Positions 29,950-38,143 of a stretch of 64,000 nt of DNA are shown here, in pieces. The first letter of the stretch is position 1. Each line of letters starts with the position of its first letter. Below the pieces are notes generated by a model that did not search any database, was not told the DNA's origin, and saw nothing but the letters and a program-made list of their open reading frames with translations. Position numbers and translations under genes: made by a program. This DNA is from a virus: positions 1-64,000 of IMG/VR virus record IMGVR_UViG_3300005533_000226. One strand, 5' to 3'.

Positions 29950-30468
29950 TTACGTTGAGGCGTCGCCAATCCTCACTTCATAGTATTTGACTTGCCGCCG
30001 ACGCTTCTTAATGGCGGTGGCGATTCGCTTCGCTCGCGTTTCGAGGCGGGCGAGTGCGCGCCGCGCGCGTTCTGCACGGACGGCGACGTGATCGACCGGC
30101 GGCTTCGTCGCCTTCGGCTTTTCGTCGGCTGGCATTCTTGTCTTGCCGTCGAATTGCCAGAAGCCGGTAACGCGACGTGAGAGTCGCCGATAGTTTTGCC
30201 ACGGCACGCTGTATCCGTCATGGATCATTCCGTGGCTGATGACGAAGACGTGCCCCGGCACGCGGACAATGAACGGCCCCATGTGCGCGCGGTCTTCGCA
30301 GAATGCCCGCACTGTCGGCGCCTTGGCGAAATCGAACGTGCCGCTGTCGGTGACGCGCCAACCGAGTCTGCGCATCACCTCGATGGTCTCGTTGCAGTAC
30401 GTGCCTTGGACCGGCTTGCCCTTCTTCCACCGGCGCAGCCGCCGGTACTTGCGCTCGACTTTGCTCAC
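29950..30468 (-). CDS. cysteine-peptidase-like protein, C-terminal part
   Basis: A 172-residue reading from a GTG at 30468 with GGAG upstream. GTYCNETIEVMRRLGWRV and GPFIVRVPGHVFVISHGMIH resemble phage papain-fold proteins in which His follows a beta strand. The matching nucleophile segment, RAFCGPRAI, lies just upstream in the same frame but is cut off by a TAA at 30487-30489. Restoring one codon would give a protein of about 200 residues. The C-terminal 60 residues are a basic helix. It is either a split gene or a nonsense mutant. The peptidase assignment is inference. Confidence 0.6.
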   Translation of the reverse strand: MSKVERKYRRLRRWKKGKPVQGTYCNETIEVMRRLGWRVTDSGTFDFAKAPTVRAFCEDRAHMGPFIVRVPGHVFVISHGMIHDGYSVPWQNYRRLSRRVTGFWQFDGKTRMPADEKPKATKPPVDHVAVRAERARRALARLETRAKRIATAIKKRRRQVKYYEVRIGDAST

Positions 30469-30486
30469 CGGGACTCCGGTGATGAC

Positions 30487-30552
30487 TTAGATGGCGCGAG
30501 GGCCGCAGAACGCGCGCCCCTCGCGGTCGATGATCGGATCATTGAGCATCAT
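30487..30552 (-). pseudogene. N-terminal fragment of the cysteine-peptidase-like gene
   Basis: A 21-codon frame from ATG 30552 (TGATG overlap with the upstream gene) to TAA 30487. It encodes the FCGP motif that normally carries the catalytic Cys. The reading frame continues after the stop as VITGVPVSKVERK into the downstream gene, which supports one ancestral gene. Confidence 0.5.
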
Positions 30553-30839
30553 CACGCCGCCTCCGCCAGAAGCCTGTCGCGCTTGGCAACAAGCGATTGA
30601 TGGATGCGCTCGGCGACACTCCATTCGGCGGGCAAGATGCTGCGCTTGTTATACGCATCAATCTTCTGATTGAGCCGCCTTAGCTCGCGCTCGCGCGCTT
30701 CGCGTTGTGTTGCGGCTTTCGCCAGCTCACGCCCGCGTTTCATAGTTTCTTTCCAGAGCCGTTCGCTTTCGGCGATACGCTCCGGTGTCCACAGTTTCCT
30801 GTTCAGGAAATCGGGAAGCGTCAGGTCGATGTCAGTCAT
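30552..30839 (-). CDS. hypothetical protein, first gene of the leftward island
   Basis: A 95-residue, charged coiled-coil protein (ERLWKETMKRGRELAKAATQ). The start at 30839 follows the AAGGAGACCA cassette. The promoter with TATAAT lies about 33 bases upstream. Confidence 0.6.
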   Translation of the reverse strand: MTDIDLTLPDFLNRKLWTPERIAESERLWKETMKRGRELAKAATQREARERELRRLNQKIDAYNKRSILPAEWSVAERIHQSLVAKRDRLLAEAA

Positions 30840-30871
30840 TGGCTTGGTCTCCTTTTTTAATTCACGCACGC

Positions 30872-30877
30872 ATTATA
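30872..30877 (-). promoter_or_regulatory. extended -10 promoter for the leftward island
   Basis: TATAAT on the minus strand preceded by TGC, an extended -10 (TGnTATAAT). There is no clear -35, which fits an extended -10 promoter. The divergent 202-base gap (30840-31041) is AT-rich. On the plus strand TTGACT (30968-30973) might serve the terminase genes, but no matching -10 was found. Confidence 0.6.
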
Positions 30878-31041
30878 GCAAACGAGTTTTTTCAGAATTT
30901 CGAGAATCAATGACTTAGCGGCGACCGCCTTTCTGTTTGCGCCGTGAAATTGCGAAAAAAAATTTACTTGACTCGACTTTTTGAATTTTTTTGTGAGCGA
31001 CGATGGATGCGAAATAACAAGAACAAAAAAAGAGAATCAAA

Positions 31042-31500
31042 ATGGGGCGCCCGCAATATGTGCCGACTGAAAAGGACAGAAGGCACGTCGAGCTAGAGCT
31101 GTCGCTTGGCGGCAAGGAAGCCGACATCTGCGCGATTCTCGAAATTGATGAGAAGACCTTTCGCAAGCATTTCGCCGCAGAGATTGCCGCAGGCGTCGAG
31201 GGCGCGAGTAGGCGCGTGGCGCACGCGCTTTACGAAAACGCGGTCGGGCGCCCGGCCGAATACAACGCCAAGGGCAAGCTGATCCGCGAGGAAATCAAGC
31301 CGCAGCTTGGTGCGCAAAAATACTGGCTGGCTTGCCGTGCCGGTTGGTACGAATACGCGCCGCCGAAGCTTCCGAATCCGAATAAGGCAGCGACGCCGCT
31401 TGGAAGGAAACAGCAGGCCACGGCCGATGCGATGACCGCAGCCAAGGGCACGAGCTGGGAAGATGTTCTAGGCAAGTCGCCCGCGCCGTCGCGTCAGTAA
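31042..31500 (+). CDS. terminase small subunit
   Basis: A 152-residue protein. Residues 10-50 hold a HTH (KEADICAILEIDEKTFRKHF), as in small terminase subunits that recognise the packaging site. The context, directly before the large subunit with no gap, settles the call. The purine-rich leader has no strong ribosome-binding site. Confidence 0.82.
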   Translation: MGRPQYVPTEKDRRHVELELSLGGKEADICAILEIDEKTFRKHFAAEIAAGVEGASRRVAHALYENAVGRPAEYNAKGKLIREEIKPQLGAQKYWLACRAGWYEYAPPKLPNPNKAATPLGRKQQATADAMTAAKGTSWEDVLGKSPAPSRQ

Positions 31501-33198
31501 ATGAAAAAGTGGAATTTTGCGTGCCCTGATTGGGAAGACCGCATTAGGGCGCGCGAATCATTACTGCCTGATTTGCCGCTTTACGATGAACAGGTGCGGA
31601 AGGCTCTTATTGTCTTCGGCAAGCTGCACATTCCCGATGTTGTCGGCACGCCATCGTTCGCGGATGTCGGCAAAGATTGGATTTACGATCCCGTTCGCGC
31701 GCTATTCGGTTCCCTCGACCCGGATACGATGATCAGGCATGTGCGCGAGATTTTCCAGCTCGTGCCGAAGAAGAATGCCAAGACCACGAATGGCGCCGCT
31801 ATTATGGTCACGGCGTTGGCGCTGAACATCCGGCCGCGCGCTGAATTCCTTTTGATCGGCCCGACGCAAACGGTTTCCGACCGCGCTTTTGAGCAAGCGG
31901 TTGGCATGATTCAGAATGACCCTGAAGGGTATCTGCAAAAGCGGATGCATATTCAGGATCACCGCAAGCGCATCATCGACCGTATGAACGGCGCGATGCT
32001 GTCGGTGAAAACATTCGACACCAAGATTGTCACCGGCGCCAAGCCTGCTGGCGTTCTCATTGATGAGCTGCACGAAATTTCGTCGATGGCTGACGCCGAC
32101 CGCGTAATTGGACAGCTACGCGGTGGCATTATCTCGCAGAGCGAAGGCTTTCTTATTTTCATCACTACGCAATCCGAACGGCCGCCCGCTGGCGTGTTCA
32201 GGATCGAGTTGAGTAAGGCGCGCGCAATCCGCGACGGTCGGATTGAGGGCGCGATGCTCCCGCTGCTTTATGAATTCCCGGCGGATATGATCAAGTCCGG
32301 CGAATGGGAAAATCCGAAGAACTGGCCGATGGTGACGCCGAATCTTGGATGCGGTCTCACCATCGAGCGCCTTGTTGAAGATGCCCGCGATGCCAAGTTT
32401 GCTGGCGAACAGGAATACCGCCGCTGGGCATCACAGCATTTGAATATCGAGATTGGTCTTGCGCTCGCAGATGATCGTTGGCCCGGCGCCGATTTTTGGG
32501 AGGCGATGGGCGACACCAAGCTGACGCTTGAACAGATTATCTCGCGCTCGGATGTCGGCGTTTTTGGAATTGACGGCGGCGGCCTCGACGATCTTTTGGG
32601 CCTCGCATTCATTGGCCGTGATCGCGAAACCCGCGAATGGCTTCATTGGTCGCACACATGGGCGCATCAGTCCGTGTTTGAGCGCCGCAAGGAAATCGCA
32701 GCGCGCCTGTTGGATTTTCAACAGGATGGCGAATTGACCGTGGTGAAAGAGCTGGGCAGCGACGTTCGGCAGATTGCTGAGATTGTCGCGTGGATCGACT
32801 CGCTTGGAATCCTGCCTGAGAAAAATGCCATCGGCGTTGACCCGGTTGGCATCGGGCAAATCGTCGATGAAATCGCGGCGATGGGATTGGACACCACGCG
32901 CATCGTTGGCGTCCCGCAAGGATGGAAGCTGAACGGCGCTATCAAGGCGCTTGAGCGCAAGCTGGCCGAACGCACGTTCACCCACGCCGGGCAGGCGCTT
33001 ATGGCTTGGTGCGTTGGCAACGCCAAGGCTGAGCCGCGCGGTAATGCAATCAGCATAACGAAGCAGGCGGCCGGTAAGGCGAAAATCGACACGCTGATGG
33101 CGACCTTCAATGCGGCATCGTTGATGAGTTTGAATCCAGAAGCGATGGGCGCCCTCAAGTCTCCTTATGAGAATGAGGGCTTTTCCATCAAAAAGTGA
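31501..33198 (+). CDS. terL: terminase large subunit
   Basis: A 565-residue packaging motor and nuclease of the HK97-type Terminase_1 family. The ATPase has a deviant Walker A (VPKKNAKTT) and a Walker B GVLIDELHEIS. ITTQSERPP follows as the coupling motif. The nuclease half has GIDGGGLDDLLGLAFIGRD and GVDPVGIGQIVDEI. It cuts concatemers and drives DNA into the prohead. It starts immediately after the small-subunit stop. Confidence 0.93.
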   Translation: MKKWNFACPDWEDRIRARESLLPDLPLYDEQVRKALIVFGKLHIPDVVGTPSFADVGKDWIYDPVRALFGSLDPDTMIRHVREIFQLVPKKNAKTTNGAAIMVTALALNIRPRAEFLLIGPTQTVSDRAFEQAVGMIQNDPEGYLQKRMHIQDHRKRIIDRMNGAMLSVKTFDTKIVTGAKPAGVLIDELHEISSMADADRVIGQLRGGIISQSEGFLIFITTQSERPPAGVFRIELSKARAIRDGRIEGAMLPLLYEFPADMIKSGEWENPKNWPMVTPNLGCGLTIERLVEDARDAKFAGEQEYRRWASQHLNIEIGLALADDRWPGADFWEAMGDTKLTLEQIISRSDVGVFGIDGGGLDDLLGLAFIGRDRETREWLHWSHTWAHQSVFERRKEIAARLLDFQQDGELTVVKELGSDVRQIAEIVAWIDSLGILPEKNAIGVDPVGIGQIVDEIAAMGLDTTRIVGVPQGWKLNGAIKALERKLAERTFTHAGQALMAWCVGNAKAEPRGNAISITKQAAGKAKIDTLMATFNAASLMSLNPEAMGALKSPYENEGFSIKK

Positions 33199-33207
33199 GG
33201 AAGCGAT

Positions 33208-33378
33208 ATGGCGCGGAAATTCTTGTTGTCGCTGAAATCATTCGTTGATGAGCGCGACCTGATTTTCCTGATCGGCCTTGGCCTAATCTGCTACGGCTGC
33301 GCGTTGATCTATTTGCCGATGGCCTACATCGTGCCCGGCGCAATCCTTGTGCATCAAGCAAGCGCAAGACAAAAATGA
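33208..33378 (+). CDS. 56-residue membrane protein between terminase and portal
   Basis: ATG 33208 with GAGGAAGC upstream; TGA 33376-33378. Two hydrophobic stretches (LIFLIGLGLICYGCALIYLP, then AYIVPGAILV) follow a charged start. Short membrane proteins at this position are recurrent in related phages. Function unknown. Confidence 0.6.
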   Translation: MARKFLLSLKSFVDERDLIFLIGLGLICYGCALIYLPMAYIVPGAILVHQASARQK

Positions 33379-33399
33379 AAATAAAAAAAGGGCTGCGCA

Positions 33400-34722
33400 A
33401 TGGGAATCCTGTCACGCCTTGATAGGCGCGTGAGCGCCGGTGCTGAGGCGCGCATTTCGCTGGAAAATCCGCAGGTCTCCCTTTCGGACCCGGCAGCCCT
33501 TCGCGAGCTTTTTGGCGCTTGGTATTCGGCGGCGAACGGGATTGAGGTAACGCCTGCGAAGGCGCTTTCCGTTCCGGCCGTGCTTTGCGCTGTCAGCTTC
33601 ATCGGCGGCACCATCGCGTCGCTTCCGCTCGATCTTTACAAGGTCGATCAGGAAAAGGGGCCGATGGTCGATGAAAGCAATCCGCTTTACACGATCATCC
33701 ATGATGAGGTGAATTCAGATTGCCTCACGTCATTCAAATGGCGTCAGGTAATGATGAATGGCACGTTGCTGACGGGCCGCTCATTCTCATACATCGAGCG
33801 CAACGTTGCGCAGCGCGTTGTCAATCTATGGCCGCTGAATCCCAAGGGCGTTACGATCCGCCGCAAGAACGGCCGCACATTCTATGATTACCGCGAAACG
33901 CAGAACACGCGGCTGATCACATACGAGGCGCCCGAAATCATCGACATTCCATTCCTGTTGGATGTCGATGTCATCAGTCACATCAATCTCGTTTCCAACA
34001 TGCGCGACACGTTCGCGCTCTGCATTGCCGCGCAGGAATACGCCACCAAGTATTTCGCCAACGGTGGCGTCCCGCCGCTTGCCTTAAAAGGACCGGCCGC
34101 CACGGCGGCGGCCGTGAAGCGCGCCGCCAACGATGTTCTTGAAGCGGTGCGCGACGCCAACGCGCAGAATCGCAACATGGTGTATTTGCCCGGCGGCCAC
34201 GAGTTGACGCCGGTTGGCTTCAATCCCGAACAGGGCCAGCTCTTGCTCGCGCGACTGTTCCAGATTCAAGAGGTTGCGCGAATCTACAATCTGCCGCCGA
34301 CCTTCCTTCACGATCTTTCGCGCGCGACCTACTCGAATGCTGAACAGGCCGATTTAAGCTTTGTGAAGCATACGCTGATGCATTGGCTGACGGCCATCGA
34401 GCAAGAGCTGAACGCCAAGCTTTTTTCCGCGCGCAATCGTAAGGCATTCGTGAAATTCAATCAGGACGAATTGCTGCGCGGCGACTTTATGTCTCGCATG
34501 GAAGGCTATTCCAACGCCGTTTCCGCCGCCGTGCTGTCGCCGAACGAAGCGCGCGCCAAGGAAGGATTGCCGCCGCTTCCCGGCGGCGACAAGCTTTACA
34601 TCAACAGTGCATCGGTGCCGCTGGAAAGTGCGGGCCAGCAGCAGCAACAAAAGCAAGACACTGGCGCCGGGAAGAAGCCCGTCGATCAGGGGCAACCCAG
34701 CGATAAGACCGGGGACAAGTGA
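33400..34722 (+). CDS. portal protein, HK97 family
   Basis: A 440-residue portal: GIEVTPAKALSVPAVLCAVS at the N-terminus, then PLDLYKVD, NGTLLTGRSFSYIERN, and FQIQEVARIYNLPPTFLHDL, all HK97-type landmarks. The C-terminal 50 residues are Gln/Gly-rich. It forms the dodecameric DNA gate at the capsid vertex. Confidence 0.93.
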   Translation: MGILSRLDRRVSAGAEARISLENPQVSLSDPAALRELFGAWYSAANGIEVTPAKALSVPAVLCAVSFIGGTIASLPLDLYKVDQEKGPMVDESNPLYTIIHDEVNSDCLTSFKWRQVMMNGTLLTGRSFSYIERNVAQRVVNLWPLNPKGVTIRRKNGRTFYDYRETQNTRLITYEAPEIIDIPFLLDVDVISHINLVSNMRDTFALCIAAQEYATKYFANGGVPPLALKGPAATAAAVKRAANDVLEAVRDANAQNRNMVYLPGGHELTPVGFNPEQGQLLLARLFQIQEVARIYNLPPTFLHDLSRATYSNAEQADLSFVKHTLMHWLTAIEQELNAKLFSARNRKAFVKFNQDELLRGDFMSRMEGYSNAVSAAVLSPNEARAKEGLPPLPGGDKLYINSASVPLESAGQQQQQKQDTGAGKKPVDQGQPSDKTGDK

Positions 34723-34723
34723 T

Positions 34724-35335
34724 ATGCCGGACACCAAGAAAGAGGTACGCGCAATCGGCGTTGTCGAGATGCGCGCTACCGATGGGCAGCCGAAGAAGAT
34801 TGTCGGCTATGCTGCCGTGTTCAATTCCATTACGGATATTGGCGGCTATTTCCGCGAACAGATTGCGCCCGGCGCATTTGCCGACGCTATCGGCAGCGAT
34901 GACGTGCGCGCGCTGTTCAACCACGATTCCAATTTCGTTCTTGGGCGGAATACTGCCGGGACGCTCGTGCTTCGCGAGGATGACAAGGGACTCGCTTTCG
35001 AGGTTACGCCGCCCGACACGCAATGGGCGAAAGACCTGATGGCGAGCATTGATCGCGGCGACGTGACGCAATGCTCATTTGCGTTTCGTGCGCGCAAAGA
35101 GGAATGGGATGAATCCGATCCCAAGGCGCTACCCCTTCGCACTTTGCTCAGGTGCGATCTTTCTGATGTGAGCATTGTGACTTATCCCGCGTATGAAGAC
35201 ACGTCAGCCGCGCTGCGCTCATTGGATAGCTACCGCAAGGAGCGTGAAGCGGCGAAATCGACGCTATCGCCGGTCGGCCAGCTTTTGCAGGCGCGATTGA
35301 GGATGCAGCAAAAATTGAGATTCCGCGCGCGCTGA
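34724..35335 (+). CDS. prohead protease, U35 family
   Basis: A 203-residue serine protease of the HK97 prohead type: IVGYAAVFNSITD, FREQIAPGAFADAI, the catalytic His in LFNHDSNFVLGR and the Ser in VTQCSFAFR. It matures the capsid by cleaving the scaffold part. The ATG at 34724 follows the portal stop closely. Confidence 0.9.
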   Translation: MPDTKKEVRAIGVVEMRATDGQPKKIVGYAAVFNSITDIGGYFREQIAPGAFADAIGSDDVRALFNHDSNFVLGRNTAGTLVLREDDKGLAFEVTPPDTQWAKDLMASIDRGDVTQCSFAFRARKEEWDESDPKALPLRTLLRCDLSDVSIVTYPAYEDTSAALRSLDSYRKEREAAKSTLSPVGQLLQARLRMQQKLRFRAR

Positions 35336-35353
35336 ACGCGCTCGCAGATAGAG

Positions 35354-35378
35354 GCCGCGCTAAGCGCGGCTTTCTTAT
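35354..35378 (+). terminator. intrinsic terminator after the protease gene
   Basis: GCCGCGC (35354-35360), a TAA loop, GCGCGGC (35364-35370), then TTTCTTAT. It lies inside the late region, ahead of the capsid gene. Confidence 0.65.
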
Positions 35379-35387
35379 TGCCAGAAA

Positions 35388-35404
35388 CCGCCCTTGGGCA
35401 AGGC
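35388..35404 (+). repeat. 17-base repeat copy 1, leader of capsid gene
   Basis: CCGCCCTTGGGCAAGGC, identical to 39626-39642. Copy 1 lies 60 bases before the major capsid start, copy 2 about 40 bases before the tail-tube start. It contains the short palindrome CTTGGGCAAG. Confidence 0.6.
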
Positions 35405-35464
35405 ACACAACAAGCTGGCAGCCGATAACGGCGGCCCAAAACAAACAAAAATGGGAAGAAAACC

Positions 35465-36760
35465 ATGACTCTCAAAGAGATTCGTGACGCGCAGGCGAAA
35501 GCTGTCGCCGACGCTCGCACTCTGATGGAAAGCATCGGCTCGGATACCACGCCTGAGAAGGCGAAGGAAATCGAGGAACAGCATGACAAGGCCATGGCGG
35601 AGTATGACCGCCTTGAGGCTCTTGCCGTGCGCGAGCAGGAACAGATTAAGCGCGAGAATGCGCTGAACGCTGTTGCCGATCCGGTTCGGACGCCGAAGGG
35701 CGAAGACCGCTCGGTGCCTGCCGTCGAGGTTCCTGAGGAACAGCCCGCGCCGCTCGATGACGTGCAGCGCAAGAAGGCGTTCGATTATTACCTGCGCTAT
35801 GGCCTCACCGATATGCCCGCTGACATGCGGCAGATTATGCGGCGCGCGCAGGCTGAGGCTCGCACCTTCTTGGGGCAGGGCATCTCCACCACCGGCGGCG
35901 GCGCCGCAGGTTCGGACGGCGGCTACCTCGTGCCGACCGGCTTTATGCCTGAGCTGATCAAGTCCCTCAAGGCGTGGGGTCCGATGATGGACCCGGATAT
36001 TGTCCGCGTCCTGAATACGTCCACCGGCGTTTCGATCCCGTGGCCGTCGATGGACGACACCTCCAACGAGGGCGCGCTGATCGCCGAAAACACGGCCGTC
36101 AGCACCGCTGAATTGACGTTCGGCACCAAGTCGCTCGATGCGTGGAAATACACCTCCGGCGTTGTGCTGGTGTCCAACGAGTTGCTTCAGGACGCCGCGC
36201 TTGATGTCGAGACCATCGTGCGTGATGCTATGGCTGAGCGTATCGGCCGCAAGGGCAACCGCGACCTTACCACCGGCGATGGCTCGTCCAAGCCGAATGG
36301 TATCGTTCACGCCACCAGCGGCGGCGTTACGGCCGCGAGCGCGTCGGGTGTCACCTTCGATGACCTGATTGAGCTGGAACACAGCGTCGATCCGGCGTAC
36401 CGCAACGATCCGTCTTGCCGTTGGATGTTCACCGACACCACGCTGAAAATCCTTCGCAAGCTGAAGGACGGTCAGGGCCGGTACATCTGGAATCCGGCGG
36501 ACGTGAAGGCGGGCGAGCCTGCCACGATCAGCGGCTATGCCTATTCGGTGAATCAGCACATGGCCGAAGCGACCACGGGCAACAAGAGCGTCATTTTCGG
36601 CGCCTTCAATCGCTACGTGCGCCGCATGGTGCTTCAGTTCAGCATCCGTCGCTTGACGGAACGCTATGCTGAGGCGGACCAAATCGGCTTCATCGGCTTT
36701 ACCCGTTTCGACGGCGAGCTGTTGGACGCTGGCGCGGTCAAGGCGCTCACGCAGGCGTAA
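35465..36760 (+). CDS. major capsid protein, HK97 fold
   Basis: A 431-residue capsid protein. Residues 1-115 are a charged helical delta domain removed at maturation. The shell part has GGYLVPTGFMPELI, SNEGALIAENTAVSTAELTF and RKGNRDLTTGDGSSKPNGIV, all typical of HK97-like capsids. A strong terminator follows, and a shared 17-base leader repeat precedes it. Confidence 0.94.
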   Translation: MTLKEIRDAQAKAVADARTLMESIGSDTTPEKAKEIEEQHDKAMAEYDRLEALAVREQEQIKRENALNAVADPVRTPKGEDRSVPAVEVPEEQPAPLDDVQRKKAFDYYLRYGLTDMPADMRQIMRRAQAEARTFLGQGISTTGGGAAGSDGGYLVPTGFMPELIKSLKAWGPMMDPDIVRVLNTSTGVSIPWPSMDDTSNEGALIAENTAVSTAELTFGTKSLDAWKYTSGVVLVSNELLQDAALDVETIVRDAMAERIGRKGNRDLTTGDGSSKPNGIVHATSGGVTAASASGVTFDDLIELEHSVDPAYRNDPSCRWMFTDTTLKILRKLKDGQGRYIWNPADVKAGEPATISGYAYSVNQHMAEATTGNKSVIFGAFNRYVRRMVLQFSIRRLTERYAEADQIGFIGFTRFDGELLDAGAVKALTQA

Positions 36761-36780
36761 TCCACACCACCAAAATAGGG

Positions 36781-36806
36781 ACGGCGGGCTTCGGCCCGCC
36801 GTTTTT
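36781..36806 (+). terminator. intrinsic terminator after the capsid gene
   Basis: ACGGCGGGC (36781-36789), a TTCG tetraloop, GCCCGCCGT (36794-36802), then TTTTT. Confidence 0.85.
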
Positions 36807-36812
36807 CTTTTC

Positions 36813-36995
36813 ATGCTCGTGAAGCTTCGCACCGGCTCCGTAGTTGACCTCCCGCAAGGGCAGGCAATCAAGTTGATGAAGGCTGATCGAGCGACACCAT
36901 TTCGCTATGAGCCGTCCGAAAGGGCGGTGAAGCGACCGCCGGAAACGGCGGGTGAGTTTCCGCCCGCGCGTCGGGCAATGGAGCAAGAAAAATGA
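36813..36995 (+). CDS. small head-module protein
   Basis: A 60-residue protein (VVDLPQGQAIKLMKADRATP) of the kind often encoded between capsid and connector genes. The start at 36813 lies just past the terminator. It is coupled to the next gene by ATGA. Function unknown. Confidence 0.55.
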   Translation: MLVKLRTGSVVDLPQGQAIKLMKADRATPFRYEPSERAVKRPPETAGEFPPARRAMEQEK

Positions 36996-37426
36996 AACAC
37001 CTCAGGATCGCTCTTGCTGCGCTTATCATTGGCGCGCTCGGCGGCGCGGCGGCGGCGCAGTATTCGACGCTGAACTATATGCAGGAAGGCGGCGCTTATT
37101 GGGGCGTCGGCGGCACGCTCGAAATCAAGTCCGGCGGCGTCTTCAAGCAGAACGGTATCGTTCTGAAGGTTGCGCGCGGCGTCGATGCCGTTACCGGCAC
37201 GCTCGACAAGACCACGGGCCTTACCACCGTGATCGCGTGCGCGGCGAATCTCGCCGAAGACCCGTCGCTGGCTGCCAATGTTGTTTCCTATGTGATCCCG
37301 ACGCAATCGGGCGGCACGGCCGGTCACGTCACGCTTAAGGTATGGAAGCCCACGGCTTCCGGCGATGCGACTCCGATTGCTGGCACCGCCGCCAAGAATG
37401 TCGGCTGGGTTTGCATCGGTACGTAA
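36992..37426 (+). CDS. head-module protein with apparent signal peptide
   Basis: A 144-residue protein. The first 22 residues look like a classical signal peptide (RIALAALIIGALGGAAAA, then Gln). The rest is beta-rich with LNYMQEGGAYWGVGGTLEIK and KSGGVFKQNG, resembling head-fibre or decoration proteins. A secreted protein within the head operon is unusual. A strong terminator follows it. Confidence 0.6.
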   Translation: MKHLRIALAALIIGALGGAAAAQYSTLNYMQEGGAYWGVGGTLEIKSGGVFKQNGIVLKVARGVDAVTGTLDKTTGLTTVIACAANLAEDPSLAANVVSYVIPTQSGGTAGHVTLKVWKPTASGDATPIAGTAAKNVGWVCIGT

Positions 37427-37444
37427 TACTTGCCCGTTCATGGG

Positions 37445-37482
37445 GCGACGGCCCCGGCCTTCGTGGCCGGGGTCGCTTTTTT
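37445..37482 (+). terminator. strong intrinsic terminator
   Basis: A stem of 12-15 bp, GCGACGGCCCCGGCC (37445) against GGCCGGGGTCGC (37465), followed by TTTTTT. It divides the head genes from the connector genes. Confidence 0.85.
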
Positions 37483-37496
37483 CTTGAGGTGGGGCG

Positions 37497-38135
37497 ATGA
37501 AAAGCTTTTTGACGGTCAACACGCCAGCCTCGTCGATTGACTTGACCACGCGCGATGCGGTCAAGGGTGAATTCGGCATCACTGGAACGGCCGAAGATAC
37601 GCAGCTCGCTACATGGATCACGCAAGCGAGCGCGATCATTGCAAAAGAATGTAACGCGGTATTCGGGGCCGAAGATGTGACGCAAACGTTTGCGCACGTT
37701 ATTGCGTTTGGCACTCAGCGCCGTGGCTCGCCTGAGCTGAACCTGCTGCGCTTTCCCGTCATCGAAATCGAATCCTTGACGGAAGACGGAATCACGTTGG
37801 AAGAAGACACCGACTTTTCTGTTGATAAGGAAACCGGGATTTTATACCGCCTTACGGGCGGCTCTGTTCGCGATTGGTGGGCGCGCGATATTACCGTGAC
37901 CTATCAGGGCGGTTACAGTCTTCCCGGCAGCTCGCCGCCAGAATTGGCGCGTGCCTGCACTATTTTCGTTCGCCATATGCGCGCCTCTGCCCGGCGCGAT
38001 CCACTTGTGAAAAGCGTGAATGTGCCGAACGTCATTCAACGCGATTATTGGGTTGGTCCTGTTGGCCAGAATGCGGCGCTTCCGCCTGAGGTTGACGCGC
38101 TGCTTACTGAGTGGCGCCGCCCGGCGTTCGGCTGA
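37497..38135 (+). CDS. head-tail connector, gp6-like
   Basis: A 212-residue helical adaptor: LTTRDAVKGEFGITGTAEDT, then LATWITQASAIIAKECNAVF, matching HK97 gp6-like head completion proteins that sit under the portal. GAGGTGGGGCG precedes its ATG. Confidence 0.82.
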   Translation: MKSFLTVNTPASSIDLTTRDAVKGEFGITGTAEDTQLATWITQASAIIAKECNAVFGAEDVTQTFAHVIAFGTQRRGSPELNLLRFPVIEIESLTEDGITLEEDTDFSVDKETGILYRLTGGSVRDWWARDITVTYQGGYSLPGSSPPELARACTIFVRHMRASARRDPLVKSVNVPNVIQRDYWVGPVGQNAALPPEVDALLTEWRRPAFG

Positions 38136-38143
38136 GGTGCGAG

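Noticed and set aside
30915-31166. 83-codon minus frame across the divergent promoter region
   Set aside because: Ser/Phe/Ile-rich translation of AT-rich promoter DNA overlapping the terminase start.
35375-36871. 498-codon minus-strand frame across the capsid gene
   Set aside because: Antisense of the major capsid gene; composition rich in Arg/His/Gly, with no start signal or family.
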